From UBA6168 sp041163745 (GTDB lineage Bacteria > Bacteroidota > Bacteroidia > Chitinophagales > Saprospiraceae): a DNA stretch of 64,000 nt. A model generated the notes under the pieces. The model had not been told where the DNA came from. It saw nothing but the letters and a program-made list of their open reading frames with translations, and ran no database searches. The stretch is from positions 1 through 64,000 of the forward strand of contig JBEAQU010000049.1 of assembly GCA_041163745.1 (NCBI GenBank), in the 5' to 3' direction. A program made the position numbers and the translations under genes. Positions 1 through 8,535 of this stretch are shown piece after piece. Position 1 is the stretch's first letter, and every line of letters begins with the position of its first letter.

Positions 1-283
1 GTAGCCGGGCATAGGCGATATCCGCTTTGACACCGGCCGCCAGCCCCCGGCCGAAGTCATAACCCAAGCGCGGCGACAGGTTGAATTGCAACATCGTGGA
101 TCCATCGTCCGAATCCCGTCCGACGGAAGGACTGGCCTGCTGGAAAACCAGCCCCGAATGATTGCCCTCCGCCCGCAGGATGGCAGCGGAACCACCCAGC
201 AGAAAGGCTTTCTGTCCCGATTGTGCGCGGGCAGTTGTCACCCCCAGCCAACTCATGGCCATGAAAAATAGCAGCTTTTTCAT
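1..283 (-). CDS. Outer-membrane beta-barrel protein, 5' (N-terminal) fragment
   Basis: This is the N-terminal part of a gene that runs off the left edge of the window; about 94 residues are visible. It starts MKKLLFFMAMSWLGV and has a classical signal peptide ending near ARA-QS. After that come glycine-rich alternating stretches (FLLGGSAAI, LSPRLGYDFGRGLAAGVKAD) typical of small Bacteroidota outer-membrane barrels of the OmpW/porin-like 'outer membrane beta-barrel' group. No catalytic motif is visible. The exact family cannot be fixed without the missing C-terminal strands. Confidence 0.6.
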   Translation of the reverse strand, partial: MKKLLFFMAMSWLGVTTARAQSGQKAFLLGGSAAILRAEGNHSGLVFQQASPSVGRDSDDGSTMLQFNLSPRLGYDFGRGLAAGVKADIAYARL

Positions 284-507
284 AAACAGACGTGTTGTAA
301 GTATTCTAATCGGCACCCATTCGCTGCCGGCACGTCACAATGTATTTTTACCTGCGCCAACGAATCCGGTGATAGGACCCTAAAATAGGACCGGTGCGAT
401 ACTCGACACGATGAAGAATGTCATTGTGCCGGCATGATAATGACCCATGGCGGCCAGCCATCCGGAAGATGGAAAGCCAAAGGCTGCCAATCCATCGCCC
501 GTCCCCC
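284..507. other. Intergenic stretch without recognisable gene
   Basis: This lies between the start of the minus-strand barrel gene and the remnant repeat at 508-677. ORFs here are short, overlap in several frames and resemble nothing I know. The long frame that enters the DUF2214 gene from about position 447 has no family-like content before 741. The region probably holds the promoter of the barrel gene. Confidence 0.4.
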
Positions 508-677
508 TTGGCTCCCTCCCCGCGAAGCGGGGAGCAAGGCCTCCTCAACAACGAATCCGTGCAGGTCAGCTCTCCCTGCGAACCGGGGAAACAGCCACCA
601 GCGCAAATCGAAACGTCCGCCTTGGCCGCGAAATCGCATGCGCCCGTCTACCACAGGTCCGACAATTTGGTGGTGCC
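508..677 (+). repeat. Degenerate copy of the ~350-bp hairpin repeat family (R2), core deleted
   Basis: It carries the R2 landmarks seen at 6265, 8844 and 59229: the hairpin CCCCGCGAAGCGGGG at about 514-528, the block AACGAATCCG, a second hairpin-like block near 575, CTTGGCCGCGA, and the right terminal block CCGACAATTTGG at 659-670. The AT-rich middle found in full copies is missing, and the left end cannot be recognised. It sits directly upstream of the DUF2214 gene. Confidence 0.55.
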
Positions 678-740
678 TCGGCAAAAAGAGGGATACATAA
701 AAAGAATCTCGGCCGTTTTGTCTACATTGAAAACAAAAAA

Positions 741-1187
741 ATGACCTTGTCTCATTTCATCGCCGCCCTGCACCTGCTCACCCTGGGAATCGGTTACGGA
801 TTCCTTTGGATGCGGGCCTACCAGTTGGCCCGTTTACCGAAAACAGCGGATCTGCCGGCAGTATTCTTTGCGGATAACATGTACGGGTTGGCCGCCCTGC
901 TTTGGATCGGAACCGGATTGTGGCGGGCCTTCGGCGGATTGGAGAAAGGAACGGCCTATTACTTGGACAGCACCGCTTTTTGGGTGAAAATGGGACTGTT
1001 CGGGGCGGTGTTCGCCTGTGAGCTTTACCCTATGGTCGTGCTCGTCCGCTGGCGGATACGACTCCGCAAGGGCTTGGCACCGGACTTTTCGCCGGCTGCC
1101 CTAATCCGCGGACTGTCTATCGCGGAACTCGTGCTGCTGTCCGGTATGGTTCTCGTCGCCGTCACTATGGCCAGGGGTATCTGGTGA
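741..1187 (+). CDS. DUF2214 family integral membrane protein
   Basis: This encodes a 148-residue protein with four hydrophobic segments (about residues 3-22, 44-62, 78-98 and 120-142). It matches the DUF2214 family of small inner-membrane proteins of unknown function by length and pattern (N-terminal helix, FADNMYGLAALLWIGTGLWR, FWVKMGLFGAVF). The frame is open much further upstream (to 447), but that sequence overlaps a repeat and is not protein-like. I therefore chose the ATG at 741, preceded by an A-rich stretch as is usual in this phylum. The stop is followed within 4 nt by a palindromic element that may act as its terminator. Confidence 0.75.
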   Translation: MTLSHFIAALHLLTLGIGYGFLWMRAYQLARLPKTADLPAVFFADNMYGLAALLWIGTGLWRAFGGLEKGTAYYLDSTAFWVKMGLFGAVFACELYPMVVLVRWRIRLRKGLAPDFSPAALIRGLSIAELVLLSGMVLVAVTMARGIW

Positions 1188-1190
1188 ATA

Positions 1191-1265
1191 GACCTGTTGC
1201 GATGGGGCAGCGAAGTGGGAAAAAAGAGCTATTTTGACCTTTTGATGACCCCGTCGCAACAAGTC
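1191..1265. repeat. Short copy (75 bp) of palindromic TIR element R1
   Basis: The ends are inverted repeats: GACCTGTTGCGATGGGG at 1191-1207 and, on the other strand, GACTTGTTGCGACGGGG from 1265 down. TA dinucleotides flank both sides (1189-1190, 1266-1267), as expected for a TA target duplication. The interior holds GTGGGAAAAAAGAGC and TTTTGACC, which pair with each other only partly. This copy lies between the convergent DUF2214 and PepSY-like genes and may serve both as a terminator. Related copies are at 20327, 51610 and 59364. Confidence 0.75.
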
Positions 1266-1303
1266 TAATGTTGGTTCCGGGGGGAATCCGTCCGGCCGTC
1301 GGG

Positions 1304-1816
1304 TCAGACCAGCAGCATGAGCAGGACCAGCACGATGCCGCCGATGGTGAAGTACATGCCTTTTCGGAAAATGCGGCTGGAAGGGGTGAACATCCAGAAG
1401 GAGGACAGGACGAAGAAAAAAAGCGAGGCCCCGAAAAAGATGTTGAGAAAATACAGCGGGCTCTCCGTCGTCGCCTTGTGGAGCTTGGTCATCTTTTCCA
1501 GCAGGGTGGGCAGTTCCTTGACCTGGAGCCGGGCCGTACCGGTGCTGCGGTCGAAGGTTCCTTGTGCGAAGTGGATGCGGTCTCCTTCGGTGCGGTCGAC
1601 CCGGAAGTCACGGATTCCCAGTTCCCGGCCGATTGCATCGGCGGGGATGTCTTTGGGCAGGGTCCGTTCCACCACCTTCTCCTTTTTCAGGAAATCGGTT
1701 TTCCGGAAAATCAGCACAATGCCGCTGACGGCGTACATGGCCATGACGCCGGCCAGAAAAAAGCCGAGATAGCGGTGGAAGGTACGCATGTACTTGCTCA
1801 ATGGATGGTTGCCCAT
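1304..1816 (-). CDS. PepSY-type transmembrane protein
   Basis: About 170 residues. An N-terminal helix (FHRYLGFFLAGVMAMYAVSG) with the HRYLG...SG pattern is typical of PepSY-associated TM proteins. A soluble region of about 70 residues follows, ending in KMTKLHKATTESP. Two closing hydrophobic helices are near the C-terminus (LYFLNIFFGASLFFFVL and FTIGGIVLVLLML). Family members sit in the inner membrane and are often linked to iron or reductase functions, but no redox ligand set can be assigned here. The frame extends to 2005; I chose the ATG at 1816 because upstream residues look random. An alternative start is 1789. Confidence 0.6.
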   Translation of the reverse strand: MGNHPLSKYMRTFHRYLGFFLAGVMAMYAVSGIVLIFRKTDFLKKEKVVERTLPKDIPADAIGRELGIRDFRVDRTEGDRIHFAQGTFDRSTGTARLQVKELPTLLEKMTKLHKATTESPLYFLNIFFGASLFFFVLSSFWMFTPSSRIFRKGMYFTIGGIVLVLLMLLV

Positions 1817-2123
1817 GGCGGAAAGATTTTGATTGGTGAAAAATAGGACCGGGTATTTTCCGGTTAATGGTTTGTGAGGGAGGCAGCTGGTATTCGCGAG
1901 GTCTAACCATGTGCCGACCAGCTGTTCCGGGCCTTGCAAAGTAAATAAAAACAGTGGACAGCGACCATGCCGTCGGAGGGAGGTGGGGCGTCTGCCCGAA
2001 TCCATGGCAGGAAATCAACAACCAACACCCCGTCTTTCGCTATCAAAATGTTGCCTGTAAGCCGACCATCGGTGCTTTTGTGGGACATCCGCGGATTCCG
2101 GGGTGGTGGGTTGCGGGCGGAAG
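1817..2123. other. Divergent intergenic region
   Basis: This spans the gap between the divergently transcribed PepSY-like gene and the BamA/TamA-like gene and presumably contains both promoters. A partial match to the -7 pattern (TTTACTTTG on the minus strand near 1940-1948) is the only element I can point to. No credible gene is seen. Confidence 0.3.
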
Positions 2124-3923
2124 ATGCTTATGCGCAGGAAAAACTCCATTGACAGGGTAGGGCGGCGAGCCCGTTGGCCATGGGTGTGGGGCCTGGTCCT
2201 GGCGGCGGTGGCAGCTTGGGCGCAGCCCGCATACCAGGTGCGGTGGCACCCGGTGGACACGGTTGCCGGAATCCGGCCAACCAGTCCGTCGGACCAAGCC
2301 GCCGACCCCCGCCTCCTGGAGGAGCATGTGCAGGCATACCGGACGCAGCTGCAGGTGGAGGGCTGGCTGCTGGCATCGGTGGACTCGATGGCTTGGGAAG
2401 ACAGCATCCTGCATGCCTGGCTGTACCGGGGGCCGCAGTTCCGTTGGGTCAACCTGCGAAACGGTAATGTCGGGTCCGATTTCCTGTCCGCCGCCGGCTA
2501 CCGGGAACGGACCTTCCGCGACCGGCCGTTCGACCGGACCGGCTTGCGTCGCCTGCAGGAAAATCTGTTGGCGGAAGCCGAAAACAACGGGTATCCGTTC
2601 GCGATCGTTCGGCTGGACAGCCTCGACATCGACGCGGACGGCGGATTATCCGCCGGGTTGTACCTTGACGCCGGCCGGCCGATGTTCTTCGACAGCCTGA
2701 CGGTCAGTGGCGACGTCGATATTTCCGTCCGATATCTGCAACGCTATCTCGGCATCAGACAGGGTGCGCCTTACAGCCGGGAGAAAGTACGCCGTACCCG
2801 AGACCGGTTGCGGGAACTCCCCTTCCTGCAGGAACAGCGCAGCGCTACGGTCACTTTCTGGGAAGACCAGGCCAACCTGCAGCTGTACCTGACACGGAGA
2901 CAAGCGAGCCGACTCGATTTCCTCCTGGGTGTGCTGCCGGACAACAACCGACCTGAAACCGCGTTGCTCGTCACCGGAAACTTCAAAGCCGACTTTCAGA
3001 ATCCCTTTGGCAAAGGGGAACGGATTTACATCGCTTTCGAGCGGCTGCGTCCCCAAACCCAGCGCCTGGACCTCGCCTTCGCCTACCCCTACCTGCTGGA
3101 TATGCCCTTCGGCCTGGATCTCCGCTTCAACCAATACAAGCGCGACAGTACTTATACGGATATCATCAGCGAGACGGGTGTCCAGTATCTGTTGGAAGGC
3201 GGAAACTACCTCAAAGGTTTCTGGAACCGGACACAATCCCGTCTGCTGGCTGTGGACACCGCAGCCATCCGGCAGGGCCGCTTCCCTTCCCAACTGGATG
3301 TCGGCATATCCGCCTATGGGCTGGAGGCCCAATGGCAGCAGCTCGACTACCGATTCAATCCGCGGAGCGGTTGGTCCGTCTGGGTCAGGGCCAGTGCCGG
3401 CATCCGGCAGGTTCGGCGGAATCCCGCCATCCTCGGTGCGGCTGCGGACTTCTATGACAGCCTGGTTCTCCGTACTGCCCGGTACACGGCCGAAATCCGG
3501 TCGGAAGCCTACCTGCCTTTGTATGTCCGCAGCACCCTGCGGTGCTCGTTTCGGGCCGGAACCCTACTCTCCGGCTCGCCCTTGTATCGGAACGAACAAT
3601 ATCGGATCGGTGGTAATAATTTGCTGCGAGGCTTTGATGAGGAGAGCATTTTCGCTACCTTGTTCGGGGTATTCAGTTTGGAATACAGGCTGTTGACAGG
3701 GCAAAATTCCTGGTTCTACCTGTTCGGGGACTATGGCTACACGGAAGACCGCCGAAGCGGGGCGCCTGCGTCGTTCGGGCGTTGGCCTAGTGTCGGGGCC
3801 GGGTTGACGTTGGATACCGCCGCCGGGGTGTTCGGCCTGGGTATGGCGGTCGGACAGCCATCCGGCGGTACCTGGCAATGGCGGAACCCCAAGGTTCATT
3901 TCGGCTATGTCAGCCTTTTCTGA
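2124..3923 (+). CDS. BamA/TamA-like outer-membrane protein (POTRA plus barrel)
   Basis: About 599 residues from the ATG at 2124 (2130 is also possible). A hydrophobic N-terminal segment WPWVWGLVLAAVAAWA ends in a signal-peptidase-like site. Residues to about 260 hold POTRA-like repeats (for example FFDSLTVSGDVDISVRYLQR and YSREKVRRTRDRLRELPFL). The rest is a strand-rich barrel containing YRIGGNNLLRGFDEE, which resembles the RGF/RGY motif of Omp85 proteins, and ends in an aromatic residue (VHFGYVSLF). Omp85 proteins insert or translocate substrates at the outer membrane. With only about two POTRA-like units, it is nearer TamA or two-partner-type proteins than the five-POTRA BamA. Confidence 0.75.
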   Translation: MLMRRKNSIDRVGRRARWPWVWGLVLAAVAAWAQPAYQVRWHPVDTVAGIRPTSPSDQAADPRLLEEHVQAYRTQLQVEGWLLASVDSMAWEDSILHAWLYRGPQFRWVNLRNGNVGSDFLSAAGYRERTFRDRPFDRTGLRRLQENLLAEAENNGYPFAIVRLDSLDIDADGGLSAGLYLDAGRPMFFDSLTVSGDVDISVRYLQRYLGIRQGAPYSREKVRRTRDRLRELPFLQEQRSATVTFWEDQANLQLYLTRRQASRLDFLLGVLPDNNRPETALLVTGNFKADFQNPFGKGERIYIAFERLRPQTQRLDLAFAYPYLLDMPFGLDLRFNQYKRDSTYTDIISETGVQYLLEGGNYLKGFWNRTQSRLLAVDTAAIRQGRFPSQLDVGISAYGLEAQWQQLDYRFNPRSGWSVWVRASAGIRQVRRNPAILGAAADFYDSLVLRTARYTAEIRSEAYLPLYVRSTLRCSFRAGTLLSGSPLYRNEQYRIGGNNLLRGFDEESIFATLFGVFSLEYRLLTGQNSWFYLFGDYGYTEDRRSGAPASFGRWPSVGAGLTLDTAAGVFGLGMAVGQPSGGTWQWRNPKVHFGYVSLF

Positions 3924-3965
3924 AAGGCCGGCCAGCCTTTCCGTTCACCAACAACATCCAATCAA

Positions 3966-4094
3966 ATGGCGAAGCGCAAAAAACAACAGTCGGCCCTGCA
4001 GGACCGACAGGATTCCCGTAAGTTCCTCTTCACCGTCGCGGTGGTCGCCCTGGTACTGATGGGGCTGCTGTTCATCGTGTTCCTGCGGATGTGA
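3966..4094 (+). CDS. Small single-pass membrane protein (42 aa)
   Basis: A short ORF starts MAKRKKQQSALQDRQDSRK and continues into a clean 20-residue hydrophobic helix (FLFTVAVVALVLMGLLFIVF), ending LRM-stop. The highly basic N-terminus followed by one helix predicts an inner-membrane protein with its N-terminus in the cytoplasm. It lies 42 nt downstream of the Omp85-like gene in the same direction and could be co-transcribed with it. No family is recognised. The clean topology and the gene-tight spacing are the reasons for calling it. Confidence 0.55.
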   Translation: MAKRKKQQSALQDRQDSRKFLFTVAVVALVLMGLLFIVFLRM

Positions 4095-4112
4095 GCGGAC
4101 GGGCCGGAGGGT

Positions 4113-4637
4113 CTAGCGCTCGAAGGATGCGAACAGCGCCCGGAGTTCGGAGGCCTGTTCGGCTTTCATCCTGCCGCCCAGCACCAACCGAAGCTCCCGC
4201 CGCCGAATGGCGCTGTCGAACAGCTGCTGCTCCTCCCCGGTCAGGGGAATGACGGCAGGAATGGTCTTGGGCCGTTTCGTCTCGTCGTCCAGTCCGACGA
4301 AGGTGAAATAGGCATGGTTGCATTTCCGGGGGTTCCCTCCCTTGATGTCACAGGCAAACACTTCCACAAAGATCTCCACCGAGGTATGGAACGAGCGGGT
4401 CACCCGGGCATGGAGGGTGACGATCTCCCCCAGCGGAATCGGGCGTTGGAAGGAGACATTGTCCACCGAGGCCGTGACCACATGGGCCTCACAGTGCTTG
4501 CCGGCACAGATGCCGGCAGCGACATCCATCCAACGCATGAGGTTACCGCCCATGAGGTTGCCCAAAGGATTGGTATCGTTCGGCATCACCATCTCGGTCA
4601 TGGTGGTCATCGATTCACTGACTTTCTTCGGTTTCAT
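4113..4637 (-). CDS. Acyl-CoA thioesterase, hotdog fold
   Basis: 174 residues with one hotdog domain. The segment MVMPNDTNPLGNLMGGNLM followed by WMDVAAGICAGKH is the conserved N-terminal core of the YciA/ACOT-type hydrolase family, with the helix aspartate in WMD. Next come VVTASVDNVSFQRPIPLGE and VFACDIKGGNPRKCNHAYFTFVGLD, the usual strand pattern. The protein should hydrolyse acyl-CoA thioesters in the cytosol. I chose the start MKPKKVSESMTTM at 4637 although the frame opens to 4712. It is the last gene of the minus-strand group lipB - hypothetical - thioesterase. Confidence 0.85.
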   Translation of the reverse strand: MKPKKVSESMTTMTEMVMPNDTNPLGNLMGGNLMRWMDVAAGICAGKHCEAHVVTASVDNVSFQRPIPLGEIVTLHARVTRSFHTSVEIFVEVFACDIKGGNPRKCNHAYFTFVGLDDETKRPKTIPAVIPLTGEEQQLFDSAIRRRELRLVLGGRMKAEQASELRALFASFER

Positions 4638-4708
4638 ATCGGATAGGATGTTGCCTGGCATGCCGCGCTGCAGGCCGTACGGGACGAGCGCCCGGTGGAT
4701 CCCTGCGG

Positions 4709-5119
4709 TCAACGGATCATGACCCCTTGCCTTTCCAGCAAGGGGACGCGGGTGAAATTGTCCGGGGTGATGCTGCCTTGTACGAACACATATCTTTTGT
4801 CGTACATATAGCCTCCATGCGTGAAGGAAACCCAGTATTCGTTGGCGATGTCAAACAGGTTGCACTGGATCGGCTCGAGCAGTTGCGCTTCATGTGCCCC
4901 GATTTTGTTGAAAAAGTGCCGCAGGGTGGTGGTTTTCATCGCCTCCCCTTCGATCTCCCCATAGCCGCGGGAGCTGACCAGTACGTTCTCGATGGGTTGT
5001 TCCCGCAGGTTGATGACCCAAACGTCCCAGAGTTCCTGGTCCTCCGTGCGTTGGTCTTCCCGGGGAACGACCGCGATGGCGAAATGTTCGACCTTGTGCT
5101 GTGGAATGTCTTTTTTCAT
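4709..5119 (-). CDS. Conserved hypothetical cytoplasmic protein
   Basis: 136 residues starting MKKDIPQHKVEHFAIAVVP. It has no signal peptide or membrane segment. It is acidic/polar with alternating strands (ELWDVWVINLREQPIENVLVSSRGYG, EYWVSFTHGGYMYDKRYVF). I have the impression of a small protein conserved in Bacteroidota but cannot assign a function. It lies between lipB and the thioesterase on the same strand (167 and 71 nt gaps). The ATG at 5119 was preferred over the open frame to 5242 because the upstream residues are arginine/proline-rich and not protein-like. Confidence 0.6.
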   Translation of the reverse strand: MKKDIPQHKVEHFAIAVVPREDQRTEDQELWDVWVINLREQPIENVLVSSRGYGEIEGEAMKTTTLRHFFNKIGAHEAQLLEPIQCNLFDIANEYWVSFTHGGYMYDKRYVFVQGSITPDNFTRVPLLERQGVMIR

Positions 5120-5286
5120 GGATACAAATGCTTTTGGGCGGCCAGGTTGTCCGAAGGAATCAACGCTTGTCGGACAGGGTGGCACGGCGTTTCGGCCGTG
5201 ATTTTTTCCTTTCCCGAGCCTGTGAAAAAGATGTACCAGCAATTTCCTGTTCCATCATTCCCGACGTTCCGGTAGCCGGGAGGCTG

Positions 5287-6000
5287 TCATACATATTCGA
5301 ACCCGAACAGCTCGGCCAGCTGGTGTCGGAGGACCCGCTTGACCTCCTCCATCGGAACGGGGCCGCCCAGTTCCCGGGCGAGCGAGGTGACATCCTTGTC
5401 CTGGTCCCGGATTCCGCAAGGGATGATATGGCGGAAATAATCCAGGTCCGTATTGATGTTGAAGGCGAAGCCGTGCATGGTGACCCAACGGCTCAGGTGT
5501 ACGCCGATGGCGCAGATTTTCCGTGCCGGAAGCCAACCTTTCGCCGGGAGCCATACGCCGGTGTGGGCATCCATGCGGCAGCTGTCGATCCCATATCCGG
5601 CCAAGGTCCGGATGACGGCTTCCTCGAGTTGGCGCACATATCGGTGTACGTCCGGCGAGAAACGGTCCAGGTCCAGGATGGGGTAGCCGACAAGCTGGCC
5701 GGGTCCGTGGAAGGTGATGTCCCCGCCACGGTTGATGCGGAAGAATTCGATGCCTTTTTCCCGGAGGCCTTCCTCGTCGAGCAGGAGATGGTCTGCTGCG
5801 CCGCTGCGGCCCAGGGTGAAGACAGGCGTATGTTCGCAGAAGAGCAGGTGATGGCGTGTCGGCAGCCGTTCGGCAGCCGGCAGCTTGTCGGCCCGGTTGT
5901 GCCGTTTGGTGCGGATGAGGTCTTCCAACAAGGTCTGTTGGTGTTTCCATGCCGCTTCGTACGGTATGCACCCAAGGTCTTTGAATTCAACTTGCTCCAA
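5287..6000 (-). CDS. lipB: Octanoyl-[acyl-carrier-protein]:protein octanoyltransferase
   Basis: LipB transfers octanoate from acyl carrier protein to lipoyl domains, the first step of lipoate synthesis. The signature INRGGDITFHGPGQLVGYPI is complete. It is followed by KICAIGVHLSRWVTMHGFAFN, with the catalytic lysine region, and IIPCGI with the catalytic cysteine. There is no good ATG near the family start. The conserved N-terminus (VEFKDLGCIPYEAAW) is reached five residues after a TTG at 6000, giving 237 residues, the usual size. The alternative ATG at 6198 would add 66 non-conserved residues, but it lies close to the predicted transcription start, so the start remains uncertain. Confidence 0.88.
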   Translation of the reverse strand: MEQVEFKDLGCIPYEAAWKHQQTLLEDLIRTKRHNRADKLPAAERLPTRHHLLFCEHTPVFTLGRSGAADHLLLDEEGLREKGIEFFRINRGGDITFHGPGQLVGYPILDLDRFSPDVHRYVRQLEEAVIRTLAGYGIDSCRMDAHTGVWLPAKGWLPARKICAIGVHLSRWVTMHGFAFNINTDLDYFRHIIPCGIRDQDKDVTSLARELGGPVPMEEVKRVLRHQLAELFGFEYV

Positions 6001-6213
6001 GGTACAAGGGTTTGGCCGACGGTTGACGGGAACCTTGCCCGGAATCGGGATGAACGGGCTTCGGTTTCCGCCGACGATGTGAGGACGGAAACCGGTTGTT
6101 TGGGCAGACAGGACGTCGGAACGGTGCGGCGCCTTTCCGGCAGGCTCGAAACTAAACAAGTGGACGGTAACGGCCGGTATCGTTCCGGCGACCCCCATTT
6201 TCCGAAAGCGGCG

Positions 6214-6221
6214 CAAAAGTA
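6214..6221 (-). promoter_or_regulatory. Predicted -7 element for lipB (TACTTTTG)
   Basis: On the minus strand this reads TACTTTTG, a full match to the Bacteroidota -7 consensus TAnnTTTG. It implies a leader of about 200 nt before the TTG start of lipB, or a nearly leaderless start at the ATG at 6198. No clear -33 element was found. Confidence 0.45.
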
Positions 6222-6264
6222 GGAAGATGCATCGATTTGTCAAAGCCGTCCGCTGAAAAGCGCG

Positions 6265-6611
6265 GCGTAAACCATACTGTCGGGTTACAAATGCTCAGCA
6301 GACCGGCTTTCCCCGCAAGCGAATCCCCTTCCTCTCTTCAACACCCGAGCCCAGCGCCGCGTGCCCCTCTTAGCGAAATGGGGACCAAAATCCTCATCAT
6401 TAAGAGGCGAACAAATTTCCAACATACGGTCAATCAAAAAATTATAAAAAAAACAATCATTTGTCTAATTCTAAAAATTCCTTACCAGCATCCCCACTAA
6501 GCGGGGAGCAGGGACCTTCCTTGAACAAGGAATCCGCCATGCCGTCACCGCTTCGGCCGCGACCTCGGGCATCAACTCAGCTCCAAGCGGAACCGACCAT
6601 TTGATTTGCAC
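6265..6611 (+). repeat. Full copy of the ~350-bp TIR/hairpin repeat family R2
   Basis: The left end is GCGTAAACCATACTGTCGG at 6265-6283. The right end, CCGACCATTTGATTTGCAC at 6593-6611, is its imperfect inverted complement. Between them, in order, are TTTCCCCGCAAGCGAATCCCC, CCCAGCGCCGC, a first GC hairpin near 6358-6373, an AT-rich core with TCTAATTCTAAAAATTC, a second hairpin CCCCACTAAGCGGGG near 6493-6507, and CCGTCACCGCTTCGGCCGCGA. The same order is seen at 8844 and 59229. It fills the gap between the lipB promoter and the end of the sensor kinase gene. Confidence 0.75.
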
Positions 6612-6654
6612 CCGAAAAGCGCGGCTTTCCGGCTGCGGAGCACGGACCGGGTGG

Positions 6655-8535
6655 TCAGGCGACCGGGAGGGCGAAACAGAACAGGCTCCCTTCGCCGGGG
6701 CTGCTATCGACCCAGATCCTACCGCCTTGGGCCTCTACGAACTCTTTGGAAATGGCCAGGCCGAGGCCGGTTCCAATGGTCTTGTCGCCAGCGGTACGGC
6801 GGTAGGGCTGGAAAAGCTTCCGCTGGTCTTCCGCAGGGATACCGGGGCCTTCGTCCCGGACGGAAAAGCAGACGGATTGCGCCTGTCGGGCTACCCGGAC
6901 ATCGATATGGCCTTCCGGCGGGCTGTGTCGGATGGCATTGGTCAGGAAGTTCACCAGGACGGCGCCCGTCTTGTGCACATCCATAGACAGCAGGGGGAGG
7001 TCCTGGTCGATATGTTGCCGGACGGTGAGCTGCTTCTCGGGCAGGAAAGTGCCGATGCTTTCCAATGCGCGGGCCACGACTTCCGCTGGCGGGAAGCGTT
7101 CCGTCTCCAATTGCAGCTTGCCGGTTTCGATGCGGGAGATGTCGAGTATCTCGTTCACCATTTTCAGGATGCGGCCGATATTCTGGCGGATGGTGCGGGT
7201 CAATTGTCGTTGTTCTTCATTGAGTGTGCCCAGCCTGGCGTCCTCCAGCAGGTTCACGCTCATGTCCATGGCGGCAATCGGTGTTTTGAGTTCATGAGAC
7301 AGTGTCGCGAGGAAATTGGTCTTGGCGAGGTCTTGTTCCTTCAGTTCCGTCACATTCTTGAGGATGATGATGAATCCCATGGTGGCCGGGGCACCGGCTT
7401 CTTCCCCTGGTTGGGCCTCGATGCGCAGGATGTCCTTGTTGAAATACAAGGGCCGTCCGTCCTTTTCGATCCGGATGGATTGGAAGGCCTGGCTGCCGTG
7501 AACATCCGTCGTCAGGACTTCCTGCAGGATGGTTTGCAAGGGCTGGTTGTGCAGGGTGAGTTCGGCGGCCGGCCGGCCGATCAGGTCGGTGTCCTGCAAC
7601 CCGGTGAGCGCGAGAGCGGGGGGATTGGCGAAGAGTATGTTGCGTTGGTCGTCCAGGCCGATGATGGCGTCGTTCATCCGACGGACGATGGTTTCGGTCC
7701 GGCGTTTTTCGCTGATGATGTTTGCGAGGTTGATGTTGTCATATTCCGCAAGTTTCTGGGCCATCCAATTGAAGGAACGGGCCAGCTCGCCGAATTCGTC
7801 CCCCCGCCGGATGTCCACCCGCTGGTTGTAATCCTTGCGGGCGACCTGTCGGATGCTGGCCGTCAGCAACTGGATGGGCTGGGCGATGTAGCGGGGAAAG
7901 TAATGAAGGGCCAGCAGGGAGAAAAGAAGGAAAACCAGCCCGATCATCAGCATGGAGAAGGTGACCTTGTCCGCCGTCCGGCCGGCATCATCCGTCCGTT
8001 CCCGGATCATCCGGTCGTTGAGGTCGTGGACGAGCTGCAGGATGCCCTGGATGTTGAGCTGCTTCATGTAGACATCCGTGGGTACTTCGCTGGAGGCTTG
8101 GAGCCGGCGCAACTGCTGCTTGAAGTCTTCGTAATCCGTCTTGAGTTGTTGGGTGAGTTCCTGTTCCTCCTGTTCCGATGCTTTGTTCAATTGGAGCCCA
8201 AGATAGGTTTCGAAGGTCTCGGAAGCAGTTCTGAGCTGCTGTCGTCGCCAGGCAGGGGAGGCCTTCTCCAGGGTCAGCGCCCAGATCATGTCGTTGACAG
8301 CCTTCGACATCTCGCGCGTGTAATTGATGGTCACATAATTTTCACGCAGCATCAGGATGGTGCTCTTGGAGGTCCGTTGTATGTAATAGCCTCCGAGCAC
8401 GCCGATCAGGGTGATGGAGGAAAGCAGGGCCAGCAGGACCAGCCGGATCTTGGTTTTGAGCCGGAGGGATTCGAAGCCCCGGGGGATCTTATCGCCGGGC
8501 TGGGTGGCAGGTATCGGATGGTTGGCACTGGGCAT
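6655..8535 (-). CDS. Membrane sensor histidine kinase (HAMP-PAS-HisKA-HATPase)
   Basis: 626 residues. TM1 is at about 31-52, a helical extracytoplasmic sensor at 53-190, TM2 at 191-213, HAMP at 211-265 and PAS at about 283-395 (MNDAIIGLDDQRNILFANPPA). The dimerisation domain has the phospho-acceptor His414 in TLSHELKTPI, and the ATPase domain has N (FLTNAIRHS), G1 (DEGPGIP) and G2 (GTGLGLAIS) boxes. It resembles the NtrY/KinB-like kinases common in Bacteroidota. No response regulator is adjacent, so its partner is unknown. R2 repeats flank both sides. The minus-strand promoter is probably near 8740-8747 (TACCTTTA). Confidence 0.9.
   Translation of the reverse strand: MPSANHPIPATQPGDKIPRGFESLRLKTKIRLVLLALLSSITLIGVLGGYYIQRTSKSTILMLRENYVTINYTREMSKAVNDMIWALTLEKASPAWRRQQLRTASETFETYLGLQLNKASEQEEQELTQQLKTDYEDFKQQLRRLQASSEVPTDVYMKQLNIQGILQLVHDLNDRMIRERTDDAGRTADKVTFSMLMIGLVFLLFSLLALHYFPRYIAQPIQLLTASIRQVARKDYNQRVDIRRGDEFGELARSFNWMAQKLAEYDNINLANIISEKRRTETIVRRMNDAIIGLDDQRNILFANPPALALTGLQDTDLIGRPAAELTLHNQPLQTILQEVLTTDVHGSQAFQSIRIEKDGRPLYFNKDILRIEAQPGEEAGAPATMGFIIILKNVTELKEQDLAKTNFLATLSHELKTPIAAMDMSVNLLEDARLGTLNEEQRQLTRTIRQNIGRILKMVNEILDISRIETGKLQLETERFPPAEVVARALESIGTFLPEKQLTVRQHIDQDLPLLSMDVHKTGAVLVNFLTNAIRHSPPEGHIDVRVARQAQSVCFSVRDEGPGIPAEDQRKLFQPYRRTAGDKTIGTGLGLAISKEFVEAQGGRIWVDSSPGEGSLFCFALPVA

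Noticed and set aside
447..740. N-terminal extension of the DUF2214 gene
   Set aside because: The extra residues overlap an R2 repeat remnant, are Arg/Pro-rich and precede a clean membrane-protein start at 741.
5101..6222. 373-residue plus-strand open frame
   Set aside because: It is antisense to lipB and the preceding gene; all LipB motifs are on the minus strand.
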